Shown here in pieces: positions 8,913 through 16,898 of a stretch of DNA of 64,000 nucleotides (position 1 is the stretch's first letter; every line of letters begins with the position of its first letter). The position numbers were made by a program, and so were the translations under genes. Under the pieces are notes generated by a model. The model made no database searches. It was not told the DNA's origin and saw only the letters and a list, made by a program, of their open reading frames with translations. Location: positions 5,841,501-5,905,500 of the forward strand of contig NZ_AP017928.1 in assembly GCF_003584645.1 (NCBI RefSeq), given 5' to 3'. Source of the DNA: Methylocaldum marinum. GTDB lineage: Bacteria; Pseudomonadota; Gammaproteobacteria; Methylococcales; Methylococcaceae.

Positions 8913-9596
8913 TCATCCAATGGTGATGATTAAAGGCTCTAGACCGGCGACCGTCGCTTCGATGACATCGCCCTTGACTACCGGACTCGTCCCGGCGGGC
9001 GTGCCGGTGTAGATCAGGTCGCCGGGGCAAATTTCAATCAGCGTGGACAGATAGCTGATGGTCTCGGGTATCTTCCAAATCATTTCCGACACGTCGGCGC
9101 TCTGCCGCAATTCTCCGTTCACCTTGAGCTCGATCTTGCCCTGGGCAATCACGCCCGTATAGAACTCCGGAGTGAGTGCGGAGCAGGGCGCAGACTGGTC
9201 AAATCCTTTGGCCATGTCCCAGGGTAGTCCCTTTTCGCGCGCGTTCTGCTGTACATCGCGCAGAGTCATGTCCAGCCCTACGGCATAGCCGAAGATGTAA
9301 TCGTTGGCTTTGTCGGCGGGGATTTGTTTGCCGCCCAGCTGCATGGCGACGACCAGCTCCACTTCCGGTTGCAGGTTTTCGGTTCCGGGCGGGTAGGACA
9401 GAACCGAGTTGTTGGGCAGGATGGCATCCGCCGGTTTCATGAAGAAAAAGGGCGGCTCTGCGGCCGGATCGGCACCCATTTCCCGTGCGTGATCCGGATA
9501 ATTGCGTCCGACGCAGAATATGCGTCGCACCGGAAACGGATTGCATGACATGGCCGGAAGGCTGACGATGGGAGCAGGGGCAAAAGCGTATTTCAT
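8913..9596 (-). CDS. Fumarylacetoacetate hydrolase family protein
   Basis: A 227-residue single-domain FAH-fold enzyme. Family features are FCVGRNYPDHAREMG, FFFMKPADAI, the metal-binding PEVELVVAMQLGG, GYAVGLDMTLRD and the C-terminal GDLIYTGTPAGTSPV loop. These enzymes cleave C-C bonds of beta-diketo acids with Mg2+ or decarboxylate oxaloacetate-like acids. The short form resembles fumarylpyruvate hydrolase and oxaloacetate tautomerase/decarboxylase proteins. It heads the FAH-GST operon and diverges from a small gene at 9792 across a 195-bp control region with three inverted repeats. Confidence 0.9.
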   Translation of the reverse strand: MKYAFAPAPIVSLPAMSCNPFPVRRIFCVGRNYPDHAREMGADPAAEPPFFFMKPADAILPNNSVLSYPPGTENLQPEVELVVAMQLGGKQIPADKANDYIFGYAVGLDMTLRDVQQNAREKGLPWDMAKGFDQSAPCSALTPEFYTGVIAQGKIELKVNGELRQSADVSEMIWKIPETISYLSTLIEICPGDLIYTGTPAGTSPVVKGDVIEATVAGLEPLIITIG

Positions 9597-9689
9597 AGTC
9601 TGGAACCTCTCTGAAGAGCAAATGTGCCGGCGACGGATTTTTCCGGGTAGTCGTCAAGCGCGGTTGGAGCGTTAAAGATTTGCAAAATA

Positions 9690-9768
9690 ACCATACGATT
9701 TATGGTAGAATTCTGCCCCGAAGTGCCACGCGCGCACTTGGATAAGTCTTTATTTTGATTAATCAAAA
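9690..9768. promoter_or_regulatory. Three operator-like inverted repeats in a divergent promoter region
   Basis: Between the FAH gene (leftward) and a small gene at 9792 there are three perfect inverted repeats in 79 bp: ACCATA-N5-TATGGT (9690-9706), AAGTGC-N7-GCACTT (9721-9739) and the 16-bp palindrome TTTTGATTAATCAAAA (9753-9768). The last resembles an FNR/CRP-type half-site pair, but its centre is two bases rather than four. No sigma-54 core is visible. They are plausible regulator sites; the regulator is unknown. Confidence 0.45.
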
Positions 9769-9791
9769 ACAATCGAAAGTTAGGAGGTAAC

Positions 9792-10103
9792 ATGGTGCGT
9801 GAATTTTCGTATCGGGGAGAAATCTTCAGGGCGACGGTACATGGACGGCCCGGCATCGAAGAGCTTTTCCTCATCCACATGGTCGACGATGAGGAAGGCC
9901 CGGAAATCTCTCTGGACCGGTTCGAAGATCCCAATAATGACCCCGCTCAGAGCTTGGAAGACAAGCTCGCCGATTTGGCGGATGAACTCATGCAGGAGCA
10001 CGCCGTGGAGCCTGCGGATCCGAATGCGGCGTTTGCCTGGAACGAACCCAAAACGGGCGTAAATGTCCATAGCGGCGTTCAGCACCACGGCCTGGAAGCC
10101 TAA
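9792..10103 (+). CDS. Conserved acidic hypothetical protein
   Basis: A 103-residue protein not assigned to a family. The first 35 residues (VREFSYRGEIFRATVHGRPG) look like a small beta-sheet domain. The middle is strongly acidic and probably helical (SLEDKLADLADELMQEHA), and the C-terminal 25 residues look disordered. It has a strong AGGAGG ribosome-binding site 6 bases before the ATG and its own AT-rich upstream region, so it is probably well expressed. It faces the rhodanese-ankyrin gene (convergent, 41-bp gap). Confidence 0.7.
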   Translation: MVREFSYRGEIFRATVHGRPGIEELFLIHMVDDEEGPEISLDRFEDPNNDPAQSLEDKLADLADELMQEHAVEPADPNAAFAWNEPKTGVNVHSGVQHHGLEA

Positions 10104-10144
10104 TCGGGCGGGCGAATCGTACGTATAAGGGGGGCCATGGACGG

Positions 10145-10918
10145 CTAACCTGCCGCTGCTCGCAGCAGGTTCAAGCAATCCAGATTGGCGGCCATGTCCA
10201 GGGCGGTGAAATCATCCAGGGTCTTGATGCCGATATCGGCGCCGAGCGCCAATAGCCGAGCGACGACCGCTGTTTTGCCGGTGGATACGGCGTACATCAG
10301 ACAAGTGGCACCGTTTTCGTTCTGATGGTTAATGTCGATGCCCCGCTCGATCAGGCGGTCGATCACCTCCAGGTTCTCGCCATAGCAAGCCAGCCAGAGG
10401 GCATTGTTGCCGTCGCTATTGAGCGGATCCAGCGAGGCACCGGCTTCCAGAAGCGCTTCCACCATGGCTTGGTCGCCGAGGCGGCAGGCATGCATCAGGG
10501 GCGTCATCCGGTTATCGCGGGTAGCCTCGATGTTATCGGGCGGAAAGCCATGCTCGCTGAGCCAGCTGCGAAGGACCGGGCTCAACTCCGCGGAGCTCGG
10601 TCTCGAAGGCACGGCGGCGCGCCAGGCCTCGTAACCGTCGATCAGATCGTAGATCGTCTTGAAGCCAAAGTCCCGGAACATTTGCGCGTAAGTCTGGCTG
10701 GCGTTGCCGTGATAGCAGTAGATCAGTACCGGCTGCGATTTGGGCGTACGCATGAGTACCTGCTCCAGGTTCGCACCCGAGAGATGCCGGGCGGCATCGA
10801 TATGTCCCGCCGCAAAGGAATCCGGATCCCGCACGTCGAAAACCAACAGGTCGGGTTGTTGCAGCAAAGTCTGGGTTTCGGCGACGGTCACCCGTCGCCA
10901 GGCGGTTTCCCCGGTCAT
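10145..10918 (-). CDS. Rhodanese-ankyrin fusion protein (RhdN-like)
   Basis: A 257-residue fusion. Residues 1-105 form a rhodanese domain with LLVFDVRDPDSFAAGHI and the active loop CYHGNAS (Cys68), which matches the GlpE-type six-residue loop for sulfane-sulfur transfer. Residues about 130-255 form three to four ankyrin repeats (MTPLMHACRLGDQAMVEALL, NALWLACYGENLEVIDRL, TCLMYAVSTGKTAVVARLL). Sulfur carriers of this kind (RhdN in Azotobacter) accompany nif genes, where they could feed Fe-S or cofactor assembly; the ankyrin part would choose the partner. It is the last gene of the long leftward series. Confidence 0.88.
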   Translation of the reverse strand: MTGETAWRRVTVAETQTLLQQPDLLVFDVRDPDSFAAGHIDAARHLSGANLEQVLMRTPKSQPVLIYCYHGNASQTYAQMFRDFGFKTIYDLIDGYEAWRAAVPSRPSSAELSPVLRSWLSEHGFPPDNIEATRDNRMTPLMHACRLGDQAMVEALLEAGASLDPLNSDGNNALWLACYGENLEVIDRLIERGIDINHQNENGATCLMYAVSTGKTAVVARLLALGADIGIKTLDDFTALDMAANLDCLNLLRAAAG

Positions 10919-10982
10919 AACATGTCCTCGATTCTTAAAGTGTTTCGCCAGCCGGCTGCAAATTAAACTTTCTCAAGATCCT

Positions 10983-11246
10983 TCACTCCTCATCCGGACT
11001 CGCCATCCAGCTGTAGCCGCCCTGATCCCAAAGCTGGGCCAGCAGCTGATCGGTGGTGTAGGTCGGGTACTGTGCTTTGACGTTGTCGAATTCCGCGAGA
11101 AACGCCGCAACATCTTCTCCCTCGATATGGGTCGATGCGCGATCCTCTTTGGAACGAAGTATGTAAGTCGAGCCGTCACCGTTGGAGAAGAGCGCGAATT
11201 GCTCGCCCTCCGCGACGACCGCCATGGAATCTTGCATTTCAGCCAT
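10983..11246 (-). CDS. Small acidic nif-associated hypothetical protein
   Basis: An 87-residue acidic protein of unknown family. The first half looks like a compact beta-sheet (VAEGEQFALFSNGDGSTYIL), and the second half is helical with aromatic residues (DQLLAQLWDQGGYSW). No cysteine is present, so it is not itself a cluster carrier. It lies 64 bp upstream of the rhodanese gene and 115 bp downstream of the SagB-type gene in the leftward series. If the SagB enzyme modifies a peptide, this would be the first neighbour to test, but nothing in the sequence shows that. Confidence 0.65.
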   Translation of the reverse strand: MAEMQDSMAVVAEGEQFALFSNGDGSTYILRSKEDRASTHIEGEDVAAFLAEFDNVKAQYPTYTTDQLLAQLWDQGGYSWMASPDEE

Positions 11247-11361
11247 CGCTAACCCCGCTTGCGTCTGCCTTATGATGAATCAGGTCGTTCATGTAGAACT
11301 CTCCTTAATGTTCAAAGAAGTGTTGATGAGAAGGTCGAAACGTCTACGCGCCATGCGCGGA

Positions 11362-12972
11362 TTAGCTCGGGTCGCGTCCGGCATAGGGCGGGAGGGTGAG
11401 TATCCGCGTATCGGTCAGCGGAAAACCCACCGTGAAATGGTACAGGGACTGAAAGGTCCGGCCGGATAGACCTAGGAGATCATGGAAGACATCGTCGAAA
11501 TAGCAGCCGATGCCGGTTCCCCGTATGCCGATCGCCTCCGCCTCGAGATAGAGCACCTGACCCAAGAGGCCGGATTCCCAAAACAATTGCCGATAGCGCC
11601 AAGGCGCGGTGGAGATGACCGGTTCGAATTCCGCCAGCATGCCCAAGGCGAAAGCGCAGTCCGCACCGATCGCCTGGTGGCAGTGCAGCGTTCTGGACAA
11701 TTTGCTGCAATCGGCTTCGGCGAGTCGGAACAAGGGCAGATATTCCGGGCAGCCCTCCGGTTTTAGCCAGGAGAACTCGCCGCGGAATGCGGCTTGCAGA
11801 TCGGGCTTGATCGCGGCCCGGCGGGGCAGGGCATAGAGTCCGGGCTTTATCCCTTCCACGCGATGTACGAAGAACACCGGGTGCACCCGCGGCGTGAGAT
11901 CCCATGCGTCCCAAGGCGCAATCCGGCGGGGCAGAAGGGCATCCACCAAATGGTAAAAGGCGGCAGCACTCAGGACCTCCCGGCGGTCGAAATGTTGCGC
12001 GCTGCGTCTTTGCCGGATGACGCGCGCGGCCGGCTCCGAGCACACCGCCGACCTGGAGGGATAGGTTTCGGCCGCGCCGGACTCCGGCACCGGACTGCAC
12101 GGTCGGGTCGCCTTCTCGACTTCGTCGATTACGGGCCAACGGTACATGGGACGCCGGTCGAGCACGTTGGCTCGCCCACGCCACGCGTTTTCGGACGGAA
12201 CCGGTTCCGCCCCGTCGGATGTCGCGGCCCCGGGGGCGGCGATCACTTCCAGCAGAAGCTCCGCTTCTTCCCGCTCGGCTCCGGAAAAATCCTCGTTCCG
12301 ATCGAGTCCGAGGCCTGCGGCCAACTCGGCAAAGGCGACACTACTCACCCACCGAAGGCGCCAGCCGAGAGCCGCGGCGGCATAGCTCAGGGAGCCGACG
12401 GCATGGCCGGTGTCCAGTTGGCAGTAGCGGAAAGCCCTTTCGCCATATTTCCAGGCTTCCCGCCAATGGATGGAGCTCAAGGCAACCAACAGCCGCGGAG
12501 TAATGGCCGGAGCAGGCGTACCCGGGAGCCCGCAGCGTTGTTCCAGAATATGGTCCCGACTGACATAGTGGTATACGCCGTCGGGTACGTCGGAAATCGA
12601 CCGGCAAACGATATAACCTTCGGTGGGATGCAAATTGCCGCTGGACGGATTGCAGCGCAAGGCCCAACGGTCGGGACCGTACTCCTTCCAGGCCGAGAGG
12701 CCCAGGGAAAGTTCCAGGAAGATGCCCACGGATTCGAGTGACAGCGGGTGCGGGGCTACGGCTCCGGGGACGGACAGCGCCTCGAAAGGGGTCGTCAAGT
12801 GGTCCGCGGCCAAGGGCAATCGGATCGTGGGCGCACCCTCGAAACGGCGGAACGGGTCGGGCTGGGCGTCCCAGTCGAGCGTTTCCGGTCCGGCGGCATA
12901 GCGCTCCAGGCGATGTTTGGTCCGCTCGTGATACTCCAGTACTCGCTCCAAGGCGTCCGACACGGTATTCAC
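11362..12972 (-). CDS. SagB/ThcOx-type nitroreductase, tandem-domain
   Basis: A 536-residue flavin enzyme with two nitroreductase-like halves. The first has LRCNPSSGNLHPTEGY (about residues 106-121), the FMN-contacting SSGNLHPTE motif of SagB-type oxidoreductases, and RAFRYCQLDTGHAVGSLSYA. The second half has RQRRSAQHFDRREVL and the repeat-like CHQAIGADCAFALGM. SagB/ThcOx proteins oxidise azoline rings in peptide natural products, but no YcaO cyclodehydratase or precursor peptide is visible here. A nif-linked redox role on another substrate is therefore more likely (inference). The start is GTG at 12972 with GGAG about 9 bases upstream. Confidence 0.85.
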   Translation of the reverse strand: MNTVSDALERVLEYHERTKHRLERYAAGPETLDWDAQPDPFRRFEGAPTIRLPLAADHLTTPFEALSVPGAVAPHPLSLESVGIFLELSLGLSAWKEYGPDRWALRCNPSSGNLHPTEGYIVCRSISDVPDGVYHYVSRDHILEQRCGLPGTPAPAITPRLLVALSSIHWREAWKYGERAFRYCQLDTGHAVGSLSYAAAALGWRLRWVSSVAFAELAAGLGLDRNEDFSGAEREEAELLLEVIAAPGAATSDGAEPVPSENAWRGRANVLDRRPMYRWPVIDEVEKATRPCSPVPESGAAETYPSRSAVCSEPAARVIRQRRSAQHFDRREVLSAAAFYHLVDALLPRRIAPWDAWDLTPRVHPVFFVHRVEGIKPGLYALPRRAAIKPDLQAAFRGEFSWLKPEGCPEYLPLFRLAEADCSKLSRTLHCHQAIGADCAFALGMLAEFEPVISTAPWRYRQLFWESGLLGQVLYLEAEAIGIRGTGIGCYFDDVFHDLLGLSGRTFQSLYHFTVGFPLTDTRILTLPPYAGRDPS

Positions 12973-13086
12973 GCGTTAGTCTCCGGTAGCAGCTTAGACG
13001 CCGGCGGCGAGGCAGAATTTTTCGGGCTTTTCGCTCGGCCGAGGGAATGCCGACGCATTCTGTGCCGTTTTGGGGCGGATTCGTAG

Positions 13087-13106
13087 GTCGGGGAGCCCTT
13101 CCCGAC
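13087..13106. repeat. REP-like hairpin
   Basis: GTCGGG-N8-CCCGAC followed by GAAC, similar in design to the hairpin at 7812-7835, which also ends in CCGACGAAC. It lies in the 157-bp gap between the SagB-type gene and the NifO-like gene and may slow or end transcription between them. Confidence 0.5.
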
Positions 13107-13129
13107 GAACAATCCCTTGTCGGTGTCCA

Positions 13130-13561
13130 TCAGCTCAAATGCTCCCCGGGTGTCGGACAGTGGTCGGAGCGGCGACACTGTTCCAGGTTAGTGGATTCGT
13201 TCGTGCCGGAAGCCAAACCGATCCAGTCGTGGATGCGCTGTGGATCGAAACCGACTTCCCGGCGCTCGCCGACTTGCAGCAAAGGGCGTCGGATCAGCAG
13301 GGGATCCTCGAGCATGAGCGCAAGCGCTTCCGGCCCGGTCAGCGCTTCGGGTACCACTTCGCCGGACTTCACGCGAGGCGCGGCCCGGTTGAACCATTCG
13401 GATACCGGCCTTTCACCGAAGAACGCGCGCAATTCTTCGGAAGTCCAGCGAGTGTCAAGAAGGTTGCGGACCAAAAGCTCGTGTCCCGCCTCCAGGAGCA
13501 GGCGTTTCTGCTTGGTGTTATTGGCGCAGCCCGGTTTCTCGTAAAAGAGGATGGTCGTCAT
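13130..13561 (-). CDS. nifO: Nitrogenase-associated ArsC-family protein (NifO-like)
   Basis: A 143-residue ArsC/Spx-fold protein: MTTILFYEKPGCANNTKQK, with Cys12 at the position of the ArsC catalytic cysteine, then LLDTRWTSEELRAFFG, and the conserved PLLIRRPLLQVG segment. It matches the nitrogenase-associated subfamily rather than true arsenate reductases. In Azotobacter the relative NifO affects nitrate sensitivity and molybdenum allocation, so a similar role is possible. It sits in the leftward series between the Rieske-type and SagB-type genes. The last 25 residues are low-complexity and may extend beyond the domain. Confidence 0.85.
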   Translation of the reverse strand: MTTILFYEKPGCANNTKQKRLLLEAGHELLVRNLLDTRWTSEELRAFFGERPVSEWFNRAAPRVKSGEVVPEALTGPEALALMLEDPLLIRRPLLQVGERREVGFDPQRIHDWIGLASGTNESTNLEQCRRSDHCPTPGEHLS

Positions 13562-13619
13562 ACTCTTGCTCGGTTCTATAGGGGAATCTGGCGGGACGTG
13601 CGGAACGAAGTGAAGTGCC

Positions 13620-13710
13620 CTTCGACTCGGCTCAGGACAGGCCCTTCTACTTCGCTCACGACAAGCTTCGTTCGCGATTGATGCGGTTCACTTCGTTCAC
13701 CGCATCCTAC
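13620..13710. repeat. Dispersed intergenic repeat with GATGCGGT palindrome
   Basis: A composite repeat in the 214-bp gap between the NifO-like and Rieske genes. It has a CTTCGACTCGGCTCAGGACAG-like head and then the palindrome GATGCGGT-N11-ACCGCATC (13680-13706) ending in CTAC. A related ATGCGG/CCGCAT hairpin occurs at 19229-19253. Similar elements are common in GC-rich proteobacteria; no gene is present. Confidence 0.65.
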
Positions 13711-13775
13711 AAGCCGTATCGGGGCTCGTTGGATGTGCCGACGCGGGAACGCATCAATCACGTTCTGTGCTCCGG

Positions 13776-14105
13776 TTATCCGACAAAAACGGGCGTGACC
13801 CCGTCCGTATCGATCAGTACCTCCTCCCCTTCTATCTTCAGCGGGTATTCGGCTAGCGTGCACGGCTTGCCTTTGATGCAAGCGCCGGTAGCACCTTCGA
13901 ATGCCCAATCGTGGTGCGAGCAGGTGAGGTTCTTGCCATCAAATCGGGCATCGGCCAAGGGTTCCTTGAAATGGGGACAGAGCCCCTGAAACGCGCGGGG
14001 CTGATCGCCCTGGGGCCACACCACCACCATCAGGGTGCGGTTGACGGCCACAACCTCGTATTTCCCTTCCCGAAGTTCGTTCAAGTCGCAGGCTTTGGTA
14101 AACAT
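13776..14105 (-). CDS. Rieske-type [2Fe-2S] ferredoxin, nif-associated
   Basis: A 109-residue soluble Rieske protein. The cluster ligands are C43-P-H45 (GLCPHF) and C62-S-H-H65 (LTCSHHDW), the complete CxH...CxxH set. The remainder is the usual beta-barrel with a C-terminal VLIDTDGVTPVF tail. There is no signal peptide or membrane anchor, so it is a cytoplasmic electron carrier of the dioxygenase-ferredoxin type. No dioxygenase is nearby; it sits 11 bp after the GIY-YIG gene in the dra-linked series. A role in redox delivery to a nif accessory enzyme is inference. ATG 14105 is chosen because the longer overlapping frame upstream is out of homology. Confidence 0.9.
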   Translation of the reverse strand: MFTKACDLNELREGKYEVVAVNRTLMVVVWPQGDQPRAFQGLCPHFKEPLADARFDGKNLTCSHHDWAFEGATGACIKGKPCTLAEYPLKIEGEEVLIDTDGVTPVFVG

Positions 14106-14116
14106 GTTGTAATTCC

Positions 14117-14524
14117 TCACACGGTAAATGATTTGGACAGGAAGCCGGCACTGCCGGATAAGGTGAAAGTGGCGGACTCGAACGGGGAGCTCCCGGTGTA
14201 TTCGGTGTTTTCCGGCGGCTTGTGCCTGACGATCAGGGCGGCCGCGCAGCGCTCCAGCATTTCGACATCCATCGGGGCGAAGCTGAAGCAGAGTTCTTCG
14301 CCGGTGTCGATGTGGGATTCCCAATCTTCCTGCTTTGCGTGGTCTCGAAGACATTCCTTGACGTTTTCGGACGCGCCGATGTAGACGAGTTTTTGTGGCG
14401 AGCAGGTCTGTTTCTTGCCGCTGTAGATGCAGGTATAAACACAATATATGCCGGCTTTCGCGGGGATCCCGCCCTTCTTCTTTTCTCTCCAATAACCTTG
14501 AAATTCGATAGTGAAGCTGCCCAT
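14117..14524 (-). CDS. GIY-YIG domain protein, dra/nif-linked
   Basis: A 135-residue protein with the GIY-YIG fold: AGIYCVYTCIYSG, then KLVYIGASENVKECLRDHA, where the arginine of CLRDH is at the catalytic position. Near the C-terminus comes MLERCAAALIVRHKPPENTE, which supplies the usual helix with Glu and the KPP-x-N motif. The domain appears complete, so nuclease activity is possible, yet it lies between draG (19-bp gap) and a Rieske gene, an unexpected setting for a nuclease. The start ATG at 14524 is chosen because homology begins with GSFTIEFQGYW. The function is unknown. Confidence 0.78.
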   Translation of the reverse strand: MGSFTIEFQGYWREKKKGGIPAKAGIYCVYTCIYSGKKQTCSPQKLVYIGASENVKECLRDHAKQEDWESHIDTGEELCFSFAPMDVEMLERCAAALIVRHKPPENTEYTGSSPFESATFTLSGSAGFLSKSFTV

Positions 14525-14543
14525 TGTCGTGGTCCTCAGGTAG

Positions 14544-15464
14544 TCAGGTACCCGTTGGGGGAATCGAGAAATCGGGTTGCCGGCCCTTGGACGCGATTGC
14601 GAGCAAGGCCTCGGTTTGCCGTTCGATGTGCCGTGTGACCTCGGCATCGAGGCTCTTCAGCCAGCGCGCGGGAATGCCCGAGACCCCGTAAGCCGCGCCT
14701 GCCAGCATGCCGGCGATGGCGCCGGTGGTGTCGGCATCGTCTCCCTGATTAACCACGCGAACCAGGCAATCGGCGAAGGAATCGGTACCCAGGAAGAAAT
14801 ACAGCACCGTCTGCACGGTATCGACGATGTAGCCGCTGGCCCGGCCGGGATAGGGATCAAAGCTGAACTCGGGGTGGGATTCGATCAGCGCCGAGACGAA
14901 CTGTCCGCAATCATGCTTCGATCCGCCGCAAACCAGGTGCTGTACCATGCGGCCCAGACTCAGCGTGGCCGCGTCCGAAAGCGGGTGATGATGGGTGAAA
15001 TGACATTGCTCGACAGTCCACCGGGTAAAAGCTTCCGCATCACCCAGGGTGGCCAGGGCCACCGGCAGATTGCGCATGCAGGCGCCGTTGCCGCCGTCGC
15101 CCGGGTTCGGAGGTCCGGACAGGCTGCCGTCCGTCAAGTAACGGCGGATGCCGCGGCGGCAGGTATTGCCCACGTCCGGCGGCCTTCGCTTCAGCCAGGC
15201 CGCGAATGATTCCGCCACGGCGTGCATACTCCAACCGCCGGTTTCGATAATAGCCTGCCCCAGCGACAAGGACATCTCGGTATCGTCGGTGACTTGCCCC
15301 GCTTTGAGTTTCAGCCAGCCGCCGCCGATGATCTTGTCGTGCACGCCGTACTGATGATGGATTTCCCGCGGCGTCATGAATTCCACGGTAGCACCCAGGG
15401 CGTCGCCGATGGCGAGTCCCAGATAAGCCCCCAGAGCGCGGTCGCGGTACGGCTCGGTATCCAT
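14544..15464 (-). CDS. draG: ADP-ribosyl-[dinitrogen reductase] glycohydrolase DraG
   Basis: A 306-residue ADP-ribosylglycohydrolase that removes ADP-ribose from NifH and so restores nitrogenase activity. Family motifs are GAYLGLAIGDALGATVEF at the N-terminus, the metal-ligand QVTDDTEMSL, HHHPLSDAATLSLG, and the second metal site NQGDDADTTGAIAGML. The length matches known DraG proteins (about 295-310). The start overlaps the draT stop by one base (TGATG), so the pair is translationally coupled. Confidence 0.95.
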   Translation of the reverse strand: MDTEPYRDRALGAYLGLAIGDALGATVEFMTPREIHHQYGVHDKIIGGGWLKLKAGQVTDDTEMSLSLGQAIIETGGWSMHAVAESFAAWLKRRPPDVGNTCRRGIRRYLTDGSLSGPPNPGDGGNGACMRNLPVALATLGDAEAFTRWTVEQCHFTHHHPLSDAATLSLGRMVQHLVCGGSKHDCGQFVSALIESHPEFSFDPYPGRASGYIVDTVQTVLYFFLGTDSFADCLVRVVNQGDDADTTGAIAGMLAGAAYGVSGIPARWLKSLDAEVTRHIERQTEALLAIASKGRQPDFSIPPTGT

Positions 15465-16279
15465 CAGTAATAGGAGGCCTTAACCTTGTATTCCCCGCCG
15501 ATCACCATGTATTCCCACTCGCCTTTCAGCGCGTGGCGCGGCAGCAGGTTGTTGAAAAACAGAATCTTCACCACGGGCACTTGAACCTCCATGATGGTGT
15601 CCCCGAACTCGCTGGCGGTTTCGCGGTTCGCCGTAAAAGACACCAGGTTGTTGAGACGCACCGTGAGCCAGCGGCCGTCGCGGGGTCCCAGCACACGATG
15701 CTCGTCGAAGCCGTTCTCGCCCCGGAACAGGGTGATGTGGCGCCGGCCCCACAAGCCGAAACGGGCTATGGCCCATTGGCAGAATTCGTACAATAGGTCG
15801 AGCTGCAGGTTGATGCTGTTGTTGTGGAAACGGCTCGACATTTTTTCTTCGATGTAAGTGGCCCAGGCGGGCGAGGTGAAGCGCGTCAAGGATTCCTTGT
15901 GGAAGGTGGGAAACAGGCCGAAGCGGCTTTCCACCCAGCCCTTGAGAACCGCACCCTGGGGATTGTTGGAATCGAATCCCCAGCCGCTCAACAGCTTGAG
16001 ATAGCTGGAGCGAAAGCGGCGCGGGCCGCTGCTTTCCTGCCGATTCCGCGATTCCCCGTTGAGGCCGAACATTACGTACATGTAGTCCTGGAAAATTTCG
16101 GCCGCCTCCCCGGCATCCTCGGTTTCCTTGAGCCGGTCGAACAAACCGTAATTGGCCTCCCGCACGCCGCTGATGTGCAGCGGCAGCGGGTGCTCGTTGA
16201 ATGCCGTGCTGGCCAACAGTCCGGTCGGGATGCCTACCAGATTGGTGCTGTGGCCGATCCGGGCGATGTGTTGAGCCAT
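15464..16279 (-). CDS. draT: NAD+:dinitrogen-reductase ADP-ribosyltransferase DraT
   Basis: A 271-residue enzyme that transfers ADP-ribose from NAD+ to an arginine of NifH when ammonium appears or energy falls. It opens with the family's HSTNLVGIPTGLLASTAFN and includes FRSSYLKLLSGWGFDSN, WVESRFGLFPTFHKE and HITLFRGENGFDEHRV, which are typical DraT segments; the last contains the probable NAD-binding Arg-Gly. The target arginine is present in NifH of this window (Arg102). It precedes draG and follows an unknown gene by 24 bp. Confidence 0.95.
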   Translation of the reverse strand: MAQHIARIGHSTNLVGIPTGLLASTAFNEHPLPLHISGVREANYGLFDRLKETEDAGEAAEIFQDYMYVMFGLNGESRNRQESSGPRRFRSSYLKLLSGWGFDSNNPQGAVLKGWVESRFGLFPTFHKESLTRFTSPAWATYIEEKMSSRFHNNSINLQLDLLYEFCQWAIARFGLWGRRHITLFRGENGFDEHRVLGPRDGRWLTVRLNNLVSFTANRETASEFGDTIMEVQVPVVKILFFNNLLPRHALKGEWEYMVIGGEYKVKASYY

Positions 16280-16303
16280 GCAAGGGCGAACTCCTGTTCC
16301 GCC

Positions 16304-16888
16304 TTAAACGGGCCGATTCTCGGGAATCTTGATCGGACCCATGATCTTCAGGCCTTCCTCGAAAGTGATTTCCTGGAACTTTTCGTTGAAGTCGGCCGCG
16401 GCGTCGGCCACGATCTGAAGCTTGCCGGCGGTATCCAGTTTTTTCAGGTCGCCGCGATCGATGTTGAACAAATCGCGGAGCTCGTTGTACACGGTTGCTT
16501 CGTCCAGCGGCAGCACCCAGAAGGTGGTTCCGCCGTAAGCGATCTGGTAGCGCTTGGAAATATCCAGATTGCCGGCGAAGAAGAAGTACTTTCCGGTGGG
16601 CGACAGCTTGTCCCCCAGCACCTCGCACAACAGCTGCATGTGTTCCAGTGACAGCGCCACGCCGGCCAGGAACGGAATAGTCGTTTCCCCGGCCTTGGCG
16701 ACGATCATCACCTGATCGAAGCGGATCTCCGGCGGGCGGGCTTCGTCTCCGACCTGCTGGGCGAATTTCAAGGCGATTTCACCACGAAAGCCGAAGTATC
16801 CGGGTTTGGTCTCGCCCTTGAAAACCGGGGAAATGAGGCGTTTTTCGTCATCAAGGCTGGCGAGCGGGGTTTCGGTGATAGTGGTCAT
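16304..16888 (-). CDS. Conserved protein of unknown function upstream of draT
   Basis: A 194-residue soluble protein that I do not recognise. It looks mixed alpha/beta, with segments FRGEIALKFAQQVGDE, FDQVMIVAKAGETTIPFLAG, GKYFFFAGNLDISKRYQIAYG and a C-terminal helix (KLQIVADAAADFNEKFQEI). It has no signal peptide or clustered cysteines. It lies between the truncated haemoglobin (10-bp gap) and draT (24 bp) in what looks like one transcript. A role in the DraT/DraG switch or in oxygen response is a guess from position only. Confidence 0.75.
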   Translation of the reverse strand: MTTITETPLASLDDEKRLISPVFKGETKPGYFGFRGEIALKFAQQVGDEARPPEIRFDQVMIVAKAGETTIPFLAGVALSLEHMQLLCEVLGDKLSPTGKYFFFAGNLDISKRYQIAYGGTTFWVLPLDEATVYNELRDLFNIDRGDLKKLDTAGKLQIVADAAADFNEKFQEITFEEGLKIMGPIKIPENRPV

Positions 16889-16898
16889 GACACTCCTT

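Noticed and set aside
9753..9768. FNR box in TTTTGATTAATCAAAA
   Set aside because: The half-sites TTGAT and ATCAA are separated by two bases, whereas FNR needs four, so only an unnamed palindrome is reported.
14106..14492. Upstream extension of the Rieske frame to 14492
   Set aside because: The added residues overlap the GIY-YIG gene in another frame, and Rieske homology starts at ATG 14105.
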